From Helcococcus massiliensis (GTDB lineage Bacteria > Bacillota > Clostridia > Tissierellales > Peptoniphilaceae): a stretch of 64,000 nucleotides of DNA. The stretch lies in contig NZ_OGVE01000004.1 of the NCBI RefSeq assembly GCF_900258485.1, positions 109,274-173,273 of the forward strand. Reading direction: 5' to 3'. Of this stretch, positions 55,379 to 64,000 are shown piece after piece. A program made the translations under genes and the position numbers. Position 1 is the stretch's first letter. Each line of letters starts with the position of its first letter. Below the pieces are notes generated by a model. It was not told the DNA's origin. It saw nothing but the letters and a program-made list of their open reading frames with translations, and ran no database searches.

Positions 55379-58300
55379 ATGAAACGAGATAGAAATAGAA
55401 TAATATCTTTAATATTAGCTTTTTTAATAGTTTTAAATATCATTCCAATTCATGCAGTAAAAGCTGCTAATGATATTGAAAATCCTATAGATATTTTCGA
55501 CTATGAAAATGTTAATGGAGAGATTCATATAAAAGGATTTAAAGAAGGAAAAGAAAGGAAAGAAATCACAATTCCTTCTAATCTAGAAAACCTACCCGTT
55601 ACAAAGGTTTTAGATAAGGCCTTTTTCCAAAAAGAACTAGAATCAGTTCAAATTGGTGAAGGTGTATTAGAAATAGGGAAGTCAGCGTTTTCTGGAAATA
55701 AGATTACATATTTAAATTTCAGTGATAGCTTAAAGAAGATTGATGAATCAGCATTTAAGGATAACCAGATCATAGATTTAAAAACAAGAGCAGTTGAAGA
55801 AATTGGCAACTATGCTTTTGCAAACAACAAAATTAATAATGTTGATCTTACATATGTTAAAAGTGTAGGAGATTATGCCTTTAGCTATAATAACTTAACT
55901 AGTGTAAATGTTGGTGAAGGTGTAACATCCTATGGAACAGGAGTTTTTGCTAACAACAACAGATATGTACTAGTAAAAACAGAAAATCCACTTATTAAAA
56001 CAGAAGCTATAGAAAATGCTTTCGGACAAGTTGTAAATCCTGTACTTGTTACAGTTCACCATGTAGATAAAGATACAAAAGAAAAAATAATAACAGATAC
56101 AGTGATAGGTGACGACTATGACAAGTTAGATGGAATAATTTTCTTAGGTAAAGAAAATACTTATATACCAGATAAAATATCTGGCTATGTAGCTCTTGAA
56201 GAAGAAATTAAATTCACACCTGACAAGACCGACTATGAAATCACAGTAGAATATAAAAATGTTAAACAAGAACCAAAGATTGAAGTTGCAAAGAGACCAT
56301 ATATTGAAAAAGATGGTGATGGTACAAAAGAAAATCTTTTAACATTTGTTAAAGCAACTGATTTAGATGGCAAGGACATCAGTGATAGAATCACAATCAA
56401 TACAGAAAATATTGATACTAGTGTTGATGGTGCTGAGTATAAAGTTGTTTATAGTGTTAAAGATGATTATGGAAATGTAGGCCAAAGAGAAATTACCTTC
56501 AGTATTGGTAGAGACTGGTTTGAGTTCCCTATCGGTAAAGGCTGGGTTCTAGGTGACTTCACTTATGATGAAAATAAAGTTATCGGTTTCTCCGAATCAG
56601 GTTTGAAAAAAGTTGAAACCCAAAAGGAACTCGTTTTACCTCATATAAATCCAAATGATGGTAGTACTGTTATTGATACAGTTGCTGACAACAATGAGGG
56701 CAATTCCTTTAGAAGTAGAGCCTTAACTTCAGTAAGTGATTATCAATCCAATATTAAAGTAATAGAAGGTGAAGGTGCTAACTGGATTTCAGGTTATAGA
56801 TCTCAAGGTACATTTAAGGGCAATAGCATTTCTACTATTGATTTGAAAAATGTAGAACACATAGGTTCTTATGCTTTCCAAAATAATAAAATTACAGAAC
56901 TTAAGTTGGAAAAACTTAAATATATTGGACACCATGCTTTCCAAGGTAACCAGATAGAAAAAATTGAATCTACTGACTTACCTAATGTTGAATATGTGGG
57001 TCAATTAGGATTTGTAGATAATAAACTAAGTAAAGTTAATATGCCTAAACTTAAAGAGGCTGAATATGTATCATTCTGGGAAAACCAAATAGCAGATGCT
57101 AATTTCCCTATGTTAGAAAAAGTTGGAAATGGAGCATTTTTATCCAATAAAATTACAGAAGTTAGCCAAAATAACTTCCCTAATTTGAAATATATTGATG
57201 AAAGAGCTTTCAATAACAACAAGATAAGAAAAATTGAAATACCAAATGTAGTGGTATTAGAGGCTGCTTTTGCTGGTAATCCAGATAATGATATGGATTT
57301 AAATTTCCCTAAATTAGAGCAATTGGGAAGCCAAGCTTTGGCAAAAAGAGATATAAAAGAAATAAATTTACCAAAGATTAAAGAAATAGCAGGCGATGCC
57401 TTCAGTGGTAATCCTGGTTTAGAAGAATGGGACAATAAGGTTGTAGTTTGGGCTGACAATTCAATAAAGAGTGGAAGCACTTATATAGTTAATCCAAAAA
57501 AATTTGAAAACGGAGCTTGGACTGAAGATGACTTTACTTGGGATCCTAATAATCCTGAAAGAGTAACAGGTTTAACTAATACTGGTACCTTAAGATTAGC
57601 AGAGAATAATTCTGAATTAGTTTTACCAGCTAGAGCAAAAATAGTAGGTCCAGGTGCTTTCCAAGCTAAGAGAATTAAGTCTGTTTATGGACCAAATGTT
57701 GAAGATATAGAGTGGGCAGGATTTTATAATAATCAACTAACAGATATTAATAATAGCTTCCCTAATTTGAAGAAGATATCTGGTAAATATGCATTTGAAA
57801 GAAACAACTTAACAGATCTTAAATTAGATCGAGTAGAAAGTATTGCTCAAGAAGCTTTTGCAAGCAATAAAATAACAAGCGTAAATTTACCTAGTGTTAA
57901 AAATATTGAAGAGAAAGCTTTTGAGTTTAACTCTGTAAGTTCATTAGAATTACCTAAAGTTGAGAACATAGGTAAAGAAGCTTTTGCGGATAATTCTTTA
58001 ACAGAACTTTCCCTTCCTGAAGTTAAAAATATTGGGCTTGCAGCATTTGCTAGAATTAGAAAATCTAGTGCGAATGCATCAAACAGAGGCTATCCAGAGG
58101 GAACTATAAATGGATATCAAGATAAAGTTTTAAAGAAGTTAGATGCTCCTAATCTAGATTCCTTAGAAGACCTAGCTTTTGCAGGAAGTAAGATAGAAGA
58201 TCTAAACGCCCCTAAACTCAGAGTGGTAAAAAGACGTGCCCTCGATGGAAATAAAATTCCAGAGATAAATTCAACAGCGTTAGAAGAAGTTGGATATAGA

Positions 58301-61300
58301 GGACTAGCTGGCAACAGCTTGACTAGCTTGAGCCAAAAGAATTTAGTAAAAATTGATTCAAGTGCATTTGCAAATAACAAGATTAGTGAAGTCTATGTAA
58401 GTGATAAGTTAACTGAACTAGCAAACAATGCATTCAATGGTAATAGATCTAAAAACTCAATTGCACAAGAAACTAGAATCTTCATAGACGATTACAAGAA
58501 TCCTCATGACCTAAAAGATGGTATTGTCAATGGTCAACGTCAACATATTGTTAACCCAACCAAGGTAACAGTCGATTATGTCGATACTGAAGGAAACAAG
58601 ATAGCTGAAACTATAAATGAATATATCCTAGAAGAAAAAACTTATAAAGCAATCCATAAGTTCAACTACAAGGTTGATAAGGAAGAGATTACAGTTCCTG
58701 ACAACAGACAAATCAACCACGTTAAATTTACTTATACCAAATTAGGATATGAGAATAAACAAACTAAGGGTATAGAAATATTCCAAACTAACGAAATTGA
58801 TAAGAATACAGGTTCAGCCAAAGAACAATACTATATTGGTGAGGTTATGACTACCAGAGTATATCTTGATTTAACTGGTATAGATACCTCATACAATAAA
58901 GGTAAACTAAAGGTGTTCTTTGACCCTAAATTTATAGAAAAAGATTCTATTAGTATCCCACCTGCAAATACTATCAAAAATTATGAAGTAAAAGATGGCC
59001 TTATAGAAATTAATTTAAATCAAATTTCTGGTGGTGATCAATTGGATATACCTATTACCTGGAAATTTAAGAAGTATGTAACTCCAGATAAACATAGAGA
59101 AGAGATAAATTATCTCTTTGAAAATGATGGTGAAGTTTACTCCGTTGCTAAACCTATTTATCTAGAAGGTTACTACAACAAACCAAGTCTAGTTAAGGCT
59201 AGTCCATTAAACTTGCCAGACTATAACTATGGTGGTTTAAGAGACTATGACAATGGACCTAGATTCATGGGTGTATTGGATGAGTATGTAGAGGAATCAG
59301 GTAGAAGAGGCTATCATGTAAGTGAAGCTAGACCAGTCAAGTACTACTTCACAATATCAAGTCTAGAAAGATATGTAGAAAGTGGAACAATCACTGACAC
59401 CCTACCAACTTATATAGCTGTTGATGAAAATGGTGTTGAAAGTGAAAGAACTGCTGTGTTTGATCCAGAGTTAAACCCAGCTTGGAGTTTGAATGGGAAT
59501 AAAGTAAGTCAAAACAAACACTTTGGTAAAACTCTAAATCCAGGTGCTTTCTTTGAACCACTTTACCTAAGCTTCCCAGATCTGAAATCTGGATACAATG
59601 TATATAATAAGGCAGAAGTGGAACTTGTACCTTATGACAAAGGTAATAAAGAAGAAAATATGACATCTTCTGATGACCTAAGTATGTATACAGGTTACTA
59701 TGAACCTATACAGGAAGATGGTGATCCTAGATTAGATAAGATGAGTAAGGGTCCTAGATCCAATGGTATCAATGCTTACTTCTACGACACACCAGAAGAT
59801 AGGGCAAAAGTTATACCTTATAGATTAAGAATTTCATCTGGAGCTAGATTGACTGACTTTAAAGATCTTACAGCAACAGACTATGATCTAGATGAGAGAC
59901 TATATTACTATGGAATATCATTCCCAAGAAATGATCACACTGCTGGTGGTGTTGAGCTAACAGTTTTAGCCATGAAACAAAATGGCGAGAAGTTGGACCC
60001 AGCAAATGACACAGTTCTCGAAGAACATAAAATAACTGCAGATACAAAGAACTCAATTGTATTTGATAGTACACATGCTAAAGATATTGATTATATCCAC
60101 ATAATCTTGCCTGAAGATCACGTACTATTTGCTGCTCTAGAAGTTGATATAAATACTAAGTTGAGAAATCCGGAAAATAGCGTTTATGATCCGACTGCAA
60201 ATTCTAATAAGAACATATTTGAAAATAATGCTGTTATGGCAGGTAACCTCTACAAAAAAGGTACTGACCAAATAGTCTCAAGACGTGGTGACATTAAAGA
60301 TGATAAGGGCAGACTTGTAAGTGAATATAAAGAGGAATGGGATAATATACCAGGTAGTTTCATTTGGGGAGATAAATCAGAAACCCAAGTTAGAGACTAT
60401 GAAGGTTATATCAGTGTAGTTAAAACTCAGACTTATCCAAAAACTAGTCACAGAGCAGTATATCCACTAGAAACTGGAGACTATAGTTTAAGATTATCCC
60501 CAGGAGTTAAGGGAACAGATTTTGATGGTGATGTTGTAAACCAACCACTAGATAATTTTGAAATGATAGACCTACTACCAAAAGGTATAGCTATCCAAAA
60601 TGACGGAATAGTTATGTCAGATGGATTTGCCCAAAGTGGTGGTAAATACGAAATCATAAACGACTATAATGGCACAGGTAGAACTGCTATCAAATTCACC
60701 GCAGAGACTTTGAAAGCTAAAGTTTATGATATAGCTACAATCAAGACTATGGTTGACTATGAGACCCCAGAAGGATATGTAACAAACGAAGTTTATGTAA
60801 CCTTCGATAATGATAAAATCACTAAGATGGGAGTGAAAGAATCTCCAGTTGGTGATAATTCTGGTCGTGAATGGCTACATGATGAAGTCAGCTTCAGAAT
60901 GCAAAAAGTCAGAGAAATGTCAGCAAGAAAATATATCAAAAAAGAAAAAGACTTGGCATGGTCAATGGATGGTATATACACAGAATCTGAAGGTAAATTT
61001 GATTACAAACTTTCATTAATCAATAACCTTGATTCTGAAAGAACAAATATAGATGTTGTTGATTTCTTACCATACTTAAATGACCTAAGCATTCAAGAAG
61101 AAAATATTGGTAATGGCAAAAGACCTCCTAGAGGTACTGAATTTGAAAATAGATTTGACCTTTCTAAAGAGGTTAAGGTTCCAAAAGGATACAAGGTCAC
61201 ATACTGGAACTCAGATACTCCTATTGATTACAAGGGTAAATCCGCCGACTCTATTATCGAAGAATTGACTTGGTCAGATAGTCCAGCTGCAAATACTAGA

Positions 61301-62161
61301 GCAATTAGAATTACTGCTCTTGATGGTACAAAACTAGCTGGTAATAGTAGGTTAGATGTTGAAATACCAATGATAGCTCCAAAAAATGATATATCAAATA
61401 ATTATGAGCTAACTGGAAAAAGAGCTTGGAACTCATTTGTAAGAGATGATGATCAGACAATTAGATTTGTTGAGCCTAACAAAGTTTGGAACTCACTTAC
61501 ACCACCAATAGGTACAGTTACCTTGACTAAGTTTGGACAAGAAGGTTTGGTAGAAAACAATCCAAATCTAGAGTCTAAGCCATTAGCAGGAGTTAAATTC
61601 CAAGCAAAAGATAGTAAAGGCAACTTCTACTTTGCGACATCAGATGAAAATGGTCTAGTTATGTTCACAGACCTACCTATCTTAGAAAAATACACAATCA
61701 CTGAAATTGAAGCTCCAGAAGGATATAAAGTATCCGAGAAGTCAATTGAAATTGGATATGAAGACTTCAAAGCTGTTTATAATAAAGCTGATAATAGCTT
61801 TGATGTAAAAATTACAGATAAGGACAGTAAAGACAAATTCCTTAACGTTAAACCTGTTTATGGATCATTGAAGTTGAATAAGATCAATGAAGACAAGGTG
61901 GCTTTGAGCTATATCAGATTTAACTTAAGAGGTATGAGCGAATGGAACAAAGACTACAATAGAAACTTCCTAACAGATACTAGTGGTAACATAAGTGTAG
62001 ATAATCTCTTAGAAGGTAAATACCTATTGACAGAAATTGTTGAAGAAGGAAAATCTGGTTATAAGGCTGTAGAACCAATCGAATTTACTATAGATTCAAC
62101 CAATAGAAATATTGATTTTACCGGTGATAAGGCTATTGTAAATAAGGTCTACAAATTGTAA
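55379..62161 (+). CDS. Giant LRR and SpaA-domain surface adhesin, 5' part (frame ends at a probable frameshift)
   Basis: Large secreted protein, 2260 residues in this frame. A signal peptide (about 1-29, ending HAVKA) is followed by BspA-type leucine-rich repeats in three blocks (about 40-200, 480-700 and 745-1030). Their unit is like V-x-IG-x-x-AFxxN-x-I-x-x-L-x-LP. MucBP-like strands at about 221 and 1063 flank them, with an Ig-like segment at 300-375. A long beta-rich region (about 1110-2040) and two SpaA-like domains (about 2044-2140 and 2161-2255) follow. GGAGGG positions the ATG at 55379; GTG 55370 is part of the SD. No sortase motif precedes the stop. Immediately beyond it the same kind of protein continues in the -1 frame, so this stop is probably a frame error or mutation. 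Confidence 0.88.
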   Translation: MKRDRNRIISLILAFLIVLNIIPIHAVKAANDIENPIDIFDYENVNGEIHIKGFKEGKERKEITIPSNLENLPVTKVLDKAFFQKELESVQIGEGVLEIGKSAFSGNKITYLNFSDSLKKIDESAFKDNQIIDLKTRAVEEIGNYAFANNKINNVDLTYVKSVGDYAFSYNNLTSVNVGEGVTSYGTGVFANNNRYVLVKTENPLIKTEAIENAFGQVVNPVLVTVHHVDKDTKEKIITDTVIGDDYDKLDGIIFLGKENTYIPDKISGYVALEEEIKFTPDKTDYEITVEYKNVKQEPKIEVAKRPYIEKDGDGTKENLLTFVKATDLDGKDISDRITINTENIDTSVDGAEYKVVYSVKDDYGNVGQREITFSIGRDWFEFPIGKGWVLGDFTYDENKVIGFSESGLKKVETQKELVLPHINPNDGSTVIDTVADNNEGNSFRSRALTSVSDYQSNIKVIEGEGANWISGYRSQGTFKGNSISTIDLKNVEHIGSYAFQNNKITELKLEKLKYIGHHAFQGNQIEKIESTDLPNVEYVGQLGFVDNKLSKVNMPKLKEAEYVSFWENQIADANFPMLEKVGNGAFLSNKITEVSQNNFPNLKYIDERAFNNNKIRKIEIPNVVVLEAAFAGNPDNDMDLNFPKLEQLGSQALAKRDIKEINLPKIKEIAGDAFSGNPGLEEWDNKVVVWADNSIKSGSTYIVNPKKFENGAWTEDDFTWDPNNPERVTGLTNTGTLRLAENNSELVLPARAKIVGPGAFQAKRIKSVYGPNVEDIEWAGFYNNQLTDINNSFPNLKKISGKYAFERNNLTDLKLDRVESIAQEAFASNKITSVNLPSVKNIEEKAFEFNSVSSLELPKVENIGKEAFADNSLTELSLPEVKNIGLAAFARIRKSSANASNRGYPEGTINGYQDKVLKKLDAPNLDSLEDLAFAGSKIEDLNAPKLRVVKRRALDGNKIPEINSTALEEVGYRGLAGNSLTSLSQKNLVKIDSSAFANNKISEVYVSDKLTELANNAFNGNRSKNSIAQETRIFIDDYKNPHDLKDGIVNGQRQHIVNPTKVTVDYVDTEGNKIAETINEYILEEKTYKAIHKFNYKVDKEEITVPDNRQINHVKFTYTKLGYENKQTKGIEIFQTNEIDKNTGSAKEQYYIGEVMTTRVYLDLTGIDTSYNKGKLKVFFDPKFIEKDSISIPPANTIKNYEVKDGLIEINLNQISGGDQLDIPITWKFKKYVTPDKHREEINYLFENDGEVYSVAKPIYLEGYYNKPSLVKASPLNLPDYNYGGLRDYDNGPRFMGVLDEYVEESGRRGYHVSEARPVKYYFTISSLERYVESGTITDTLPTYIAVDENGVESERTAVFDPELNPAWSLNGNKVSQNKHFGKTLNPGAFFEPLYLSFPDLKSGYNVYNKAEVELVPYDKGNKEENMTSSDDLSMYTGYYEPIQEDGDPRLDKMSKGPRSNGINAYFYDTPEDRAKVIPYRLRISSGARLTDFKDLTATDYDLDERLYYYGISFPRNDHTAGGVELTVLAMKQNGEKLDPANDTVLEEHKITADTKNSIVFDSTHAKDIDYIHIILPEDHVLFAALEVDINTKLRNPENSVYDPTANSNKNIFENNAVMAGNLYKKGTDQIVSRRGDIKDDKGRLVSEYKEEWDNIPGSFIWGDKSETQVRDYEGYISVVKTQTYPKTSHRAVYPLETGDYSLRLSPGVKGTDFDGDVVNQPLDNFEMIDLLPKGIAIQNDGIVMSDGFAQSGGKYEIINDYNGTGRTAIKFTAETLKAKVYDIATIKTMVDYETPEGYVTNEVYVTFDNDKITKMGVKESPVGDNSGREWLHDEVSFRMQKVREMSARKYIKKEKDLAWSMDGIYTESEGKFDYKLSLINNLDSERTNIDVVDFLPYLNDLSIQEENIGNGKRPPRGTEFENRFDLSKEVKVPKGYKVTYWNSDTPIDYKGKSADSIIEELTWSDSPAANTRAIRITALDGTKLAGNSRLDVEIPMIAPKNDISNNYELTGKRAWNSFVRDDDQTIRFVEPNKVWNSLTPPIGTVTLTKFGQEGLVENNPNLESKPLAGVKFQAKDSKGNFYFATSDENGLVMFTDLPILEKYTITEIEAPEGYKVSEKSIEIGYEDFKAVYNKADNSFDVKITDKDSKDKFLNVKPVYGSLKLNKINEDKVALSYIRFNLRGMSEWNKDYNRNFLTDTSGNISVDNLLEGKYLLTEIVEEGKSGYKAVEPIEFTIDSTNRNIDFTGDKAIVNKVYKL

Positions 62162-64000
62162 TCAACAAGTTGAAAGTATCAAATAAATTTGATATTGACT
62201 CCATAGACAAACTAACAGATTATGGTAAGGTAAAACTTGAAGGTTTCGAATTTGAAATCACAGAAGTAGAAAATCCAGAAAATGTAATAAAAACTAATCC
62301 AACTGGAAAAGAAGGATACACTATTGCTTCTGGATTGAAGGTCAATACACTTTACCAAATTACAGAAGTTAAGAAAGACAATAGTCTATACTTACACAAT
62401 GCAAATACCTATAAATTCAAACTTAATGATAAGGGTGAAGTAACAGACGAAAACGGCAAGGCCTTCTTACAAAATGCTCTAAACATACCAAACCCAGAAA
62501 AACCAATTCTAGGTAGGGTTGAAGTTGAAAAGCTAGATGATAATGGCAATCCTCTGGAAGGTGCAGTCTTTAATCTTGAAAAATATGACAGGGAAAGTGA
62601 AGAATATAAACCATTCTTAGCAGCTAAAACAAAATTAGTTGATGGCAAGGCTAAGTCTATATTTGATAACTTACCAAGCGGATTATATATCTTGAAAGAA
62701 GACCAAGCTCCTAAGGGATATTACAAGTCAAATGCAGAACACCATTTTGAAATCAAAGAAATACCAAATGAAAGTATGTTGACAAGTTCAGCCTTTGATA
62801 TTGAAAGTGAAAAAATTGTTCACAAGTACTCATTTAGCTACACCAACAATCCTTTTGAAATAGATGTAGTTAAAGGGGATACTATTTTAGAAAATGTAGA
62901 CCTAGAAAAAGCTGAAGCCTATATCAAGGAAAATCCAGGCTATAAATATAAAGAAGTCGGCAAAGACCTATACACAGTCTACAAACCATTATCAGGTGTA
63001 GAGTTCACCCTTTACGCACTAGAAGATGGTCAAAGAGTAGAGAAAGGTGTATTTAAATCTAATGAAGAAGGTAAGGTAGATTTCGAAGACTTCAAGTTTG
63101 ATGAAAACTACAACTATGAACTAGTAGAAACAAAGGCTATAGAAAATTATAGACTTGATCAAAAAGCTATTAGAATTTACCTAAAAGATGAAGCTAAGAA
63201 AGAAAATTTCAACGGTATAATTTCCGCTTATAAGGAAAATGAACCTATAAAAGCTAGAATAATAGTTTCTAAATATAGTGAAGACAAGAAAGAGATCTTA
63301 GCTGGTGCAGAATTTGCATTGTACAAATTAGATGCAGATGGAAATAAATTTGAAGAACCACTCAAAGTAGCTAAAACAGATGACAAAGGTTTCATTGAAT
63401 TTAGAGACCTAGAATTAGGTAAATATATACTTAAAGAAACCAAGGCACCTAAGGGATACTTACTAGTAGACAAAGAATATGAATTTGATCTAACTAGTGA
63501 AAATTCTTCACAAAGTATTGTTGTAAATAACCCATTGAATAGCATCGATATACCAGTTAATAAGGTATGGCTTGATAATAACAATCAAGATGGTAAGAGA
63601 ACAGACTCTGTAACCGTTAAATTATTAGCTGATGGCCAAGAAACTGATCAAAAACTTGTTTTAGACCAATCAAATGACTGGTCCGATGAATTTACTAATT
63701 TACCAAAAACTAAAGATGGTCAAGAAATAGTTTATACTATAGTCGAAGAAAAGGTAGAAGGCTATACAAGTGAAATTACTGGTGATCATGATAAAGGCTT
63801 TACAGTAACTAACACTCACACACCAGAGCAAATAGAAATCAGGGGTCAAAAGACTTGGGATGATGGAAACAACCAAGACGGCAAGAGACCAGATCAAATA
63901 ACAGTAAAACTATTTGCAAATGGTAAGGAAGTGTCTAGAAAAGAAGTAAAAGCTGATGAAAATGGAGATTGGTCATATAGCTTTGAAAATCTTGATAAGT
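62146..64000 (+). CDS. Continuation of the giant adhesin in the -1 frame (SpaA and Cna-B domains), cut by the right edge
   Basis: The frame is open from 62146 to the window end with no stop (about 618 codons) and has no ATG with an SD near its beginning, so it is not an independent gene. It reads on naturally from the upstream frame: NKVYKL joins VINKLKVSNKFD if one base is restored near 62158. It holds SpaA-type domains at about 62512-62850, 62970-63230 and 63240-63540 (EKLDDNGNPLEGAVFNLEK, DQAPKGYYKS, SGVEFTLYAL, LAGAEFALYKLD, TKAPKGYLLV). One Cna-B domain follows at about 63550-63815 (VNKVWLDNNNQDGKRTDS, YTIVEEKVEGYTSE), and a second begins at 63844 (GQKTWDDGNNQDGKRPDQ). A sortase signal is expected beyond the edge. 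Confidence 0.82.

Noticed and set aside
59391..60074. Two minus-strand frames inside the giant adhesin
   Set aside because: The His/Tyr/Leu-rich translations look like antisense of beta-rich coding sequence, and there are no start signals.
62148..62162. Programmed -1 frameshift site in the adhesin gene
   Set aside because: The zero-frame context C-AAA-TTG does not fit the X-XXY-YYZ slippery heptamer and no clear downstream pseudoknot was seen. A mutation or sequence error is more likely.

Overview
The window is an AT-rich, gene-dense stretch of a low-GC Gram-positive chromosome. Lipoprotein signals of the Firmicutes type, a Rex repressor, DarA/CbpB-like cyclic-di-AMP proteins, a DUF951 gene, a Pst-PhoU-PhoPR block and a tig-clpP-clpX-lon-engB cluster all point to Firmicutes. 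The general look (anaerobic, no sporulation genes, nucleoside scavenging, a giant LRR/SpaA/Cna-B surface protein) suggests a Gram-positive anaerobic coccus of the Peptoniphilaceae (Anaerococcus or a close relative). That assignment is inference. I saw no rRNA, tRNA, CRISPR array, transposase or prophage gene.

Layout. 1-1641: tail of a propeller-like protein, an MscS channel and DUF951. 1654-5929: an ABC exporter whose permease carries a coiled coil of about 360 residues. 5941-6209: a terminator followed by a regular array of four 52-bp palindromic units. 6297-14783: NAD salvage (pncB), a TrmH-type methylase, a HAD phosphatase, a CDF metal exporter, TsaC/Sua5, upp and a large M16C peptidase. 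14976-18772: rpsF-ssb-rpsR with a strong promoter and probable S6:S18 leader, then dnaX-ybaB-recR. 18880-21140: a two-repeat lipoprotein and an ApbE flavin transferase. 21177-26513: a CBS (CbpB-like) protein, a five-repeat secreted amidase, then tmk-darA-holB-rsmI with overlapping ends. 26579-29607: glmM and an orphan family-5 solute-binding protein. 29652-35810: tig-clpP-clpX-lon-engB. 35860-40675: a GerMN-Gmad2 lipoprotein, a small HATPase, typA and an OpgB-like phosphoglycerol transferase. 40759-47374: phosphate regulon pstSCAB-phoU-phoPR behind a candidate Pho box with 11-bp phasing. 47507-52512: rex, an ABC-F ATPase, a BMP-family nucleoside-binding lipoprotein, ribokinase and a small lipoprotein. 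52844-55252: deoC-cdd-pdp pyrimidine deoxynucleoside catabolism. 55379-64000: a giant surface adhesin whose frame is broken once at about 62158 and whose continuation runs off the right edge.

How the genes work together. BMP lipoprotein, ribokinase and deoC-cdd-pdp form a nucleoside/pentose scavenging block, and upp and pncB add base salvage. The phosphate block is complete from sensor to transporter. Two likely c-di-AMP receptors lie within 4 kb of each other, one on each side of a cell-wall amidase. Items most worth a second look are the 52-bp palindromic array, the frame break in the giant adhesin, the ApbE-linked lipoprotein, the S6:S18 leader, the phased Pho box and the 130-residue insertion in PstA.
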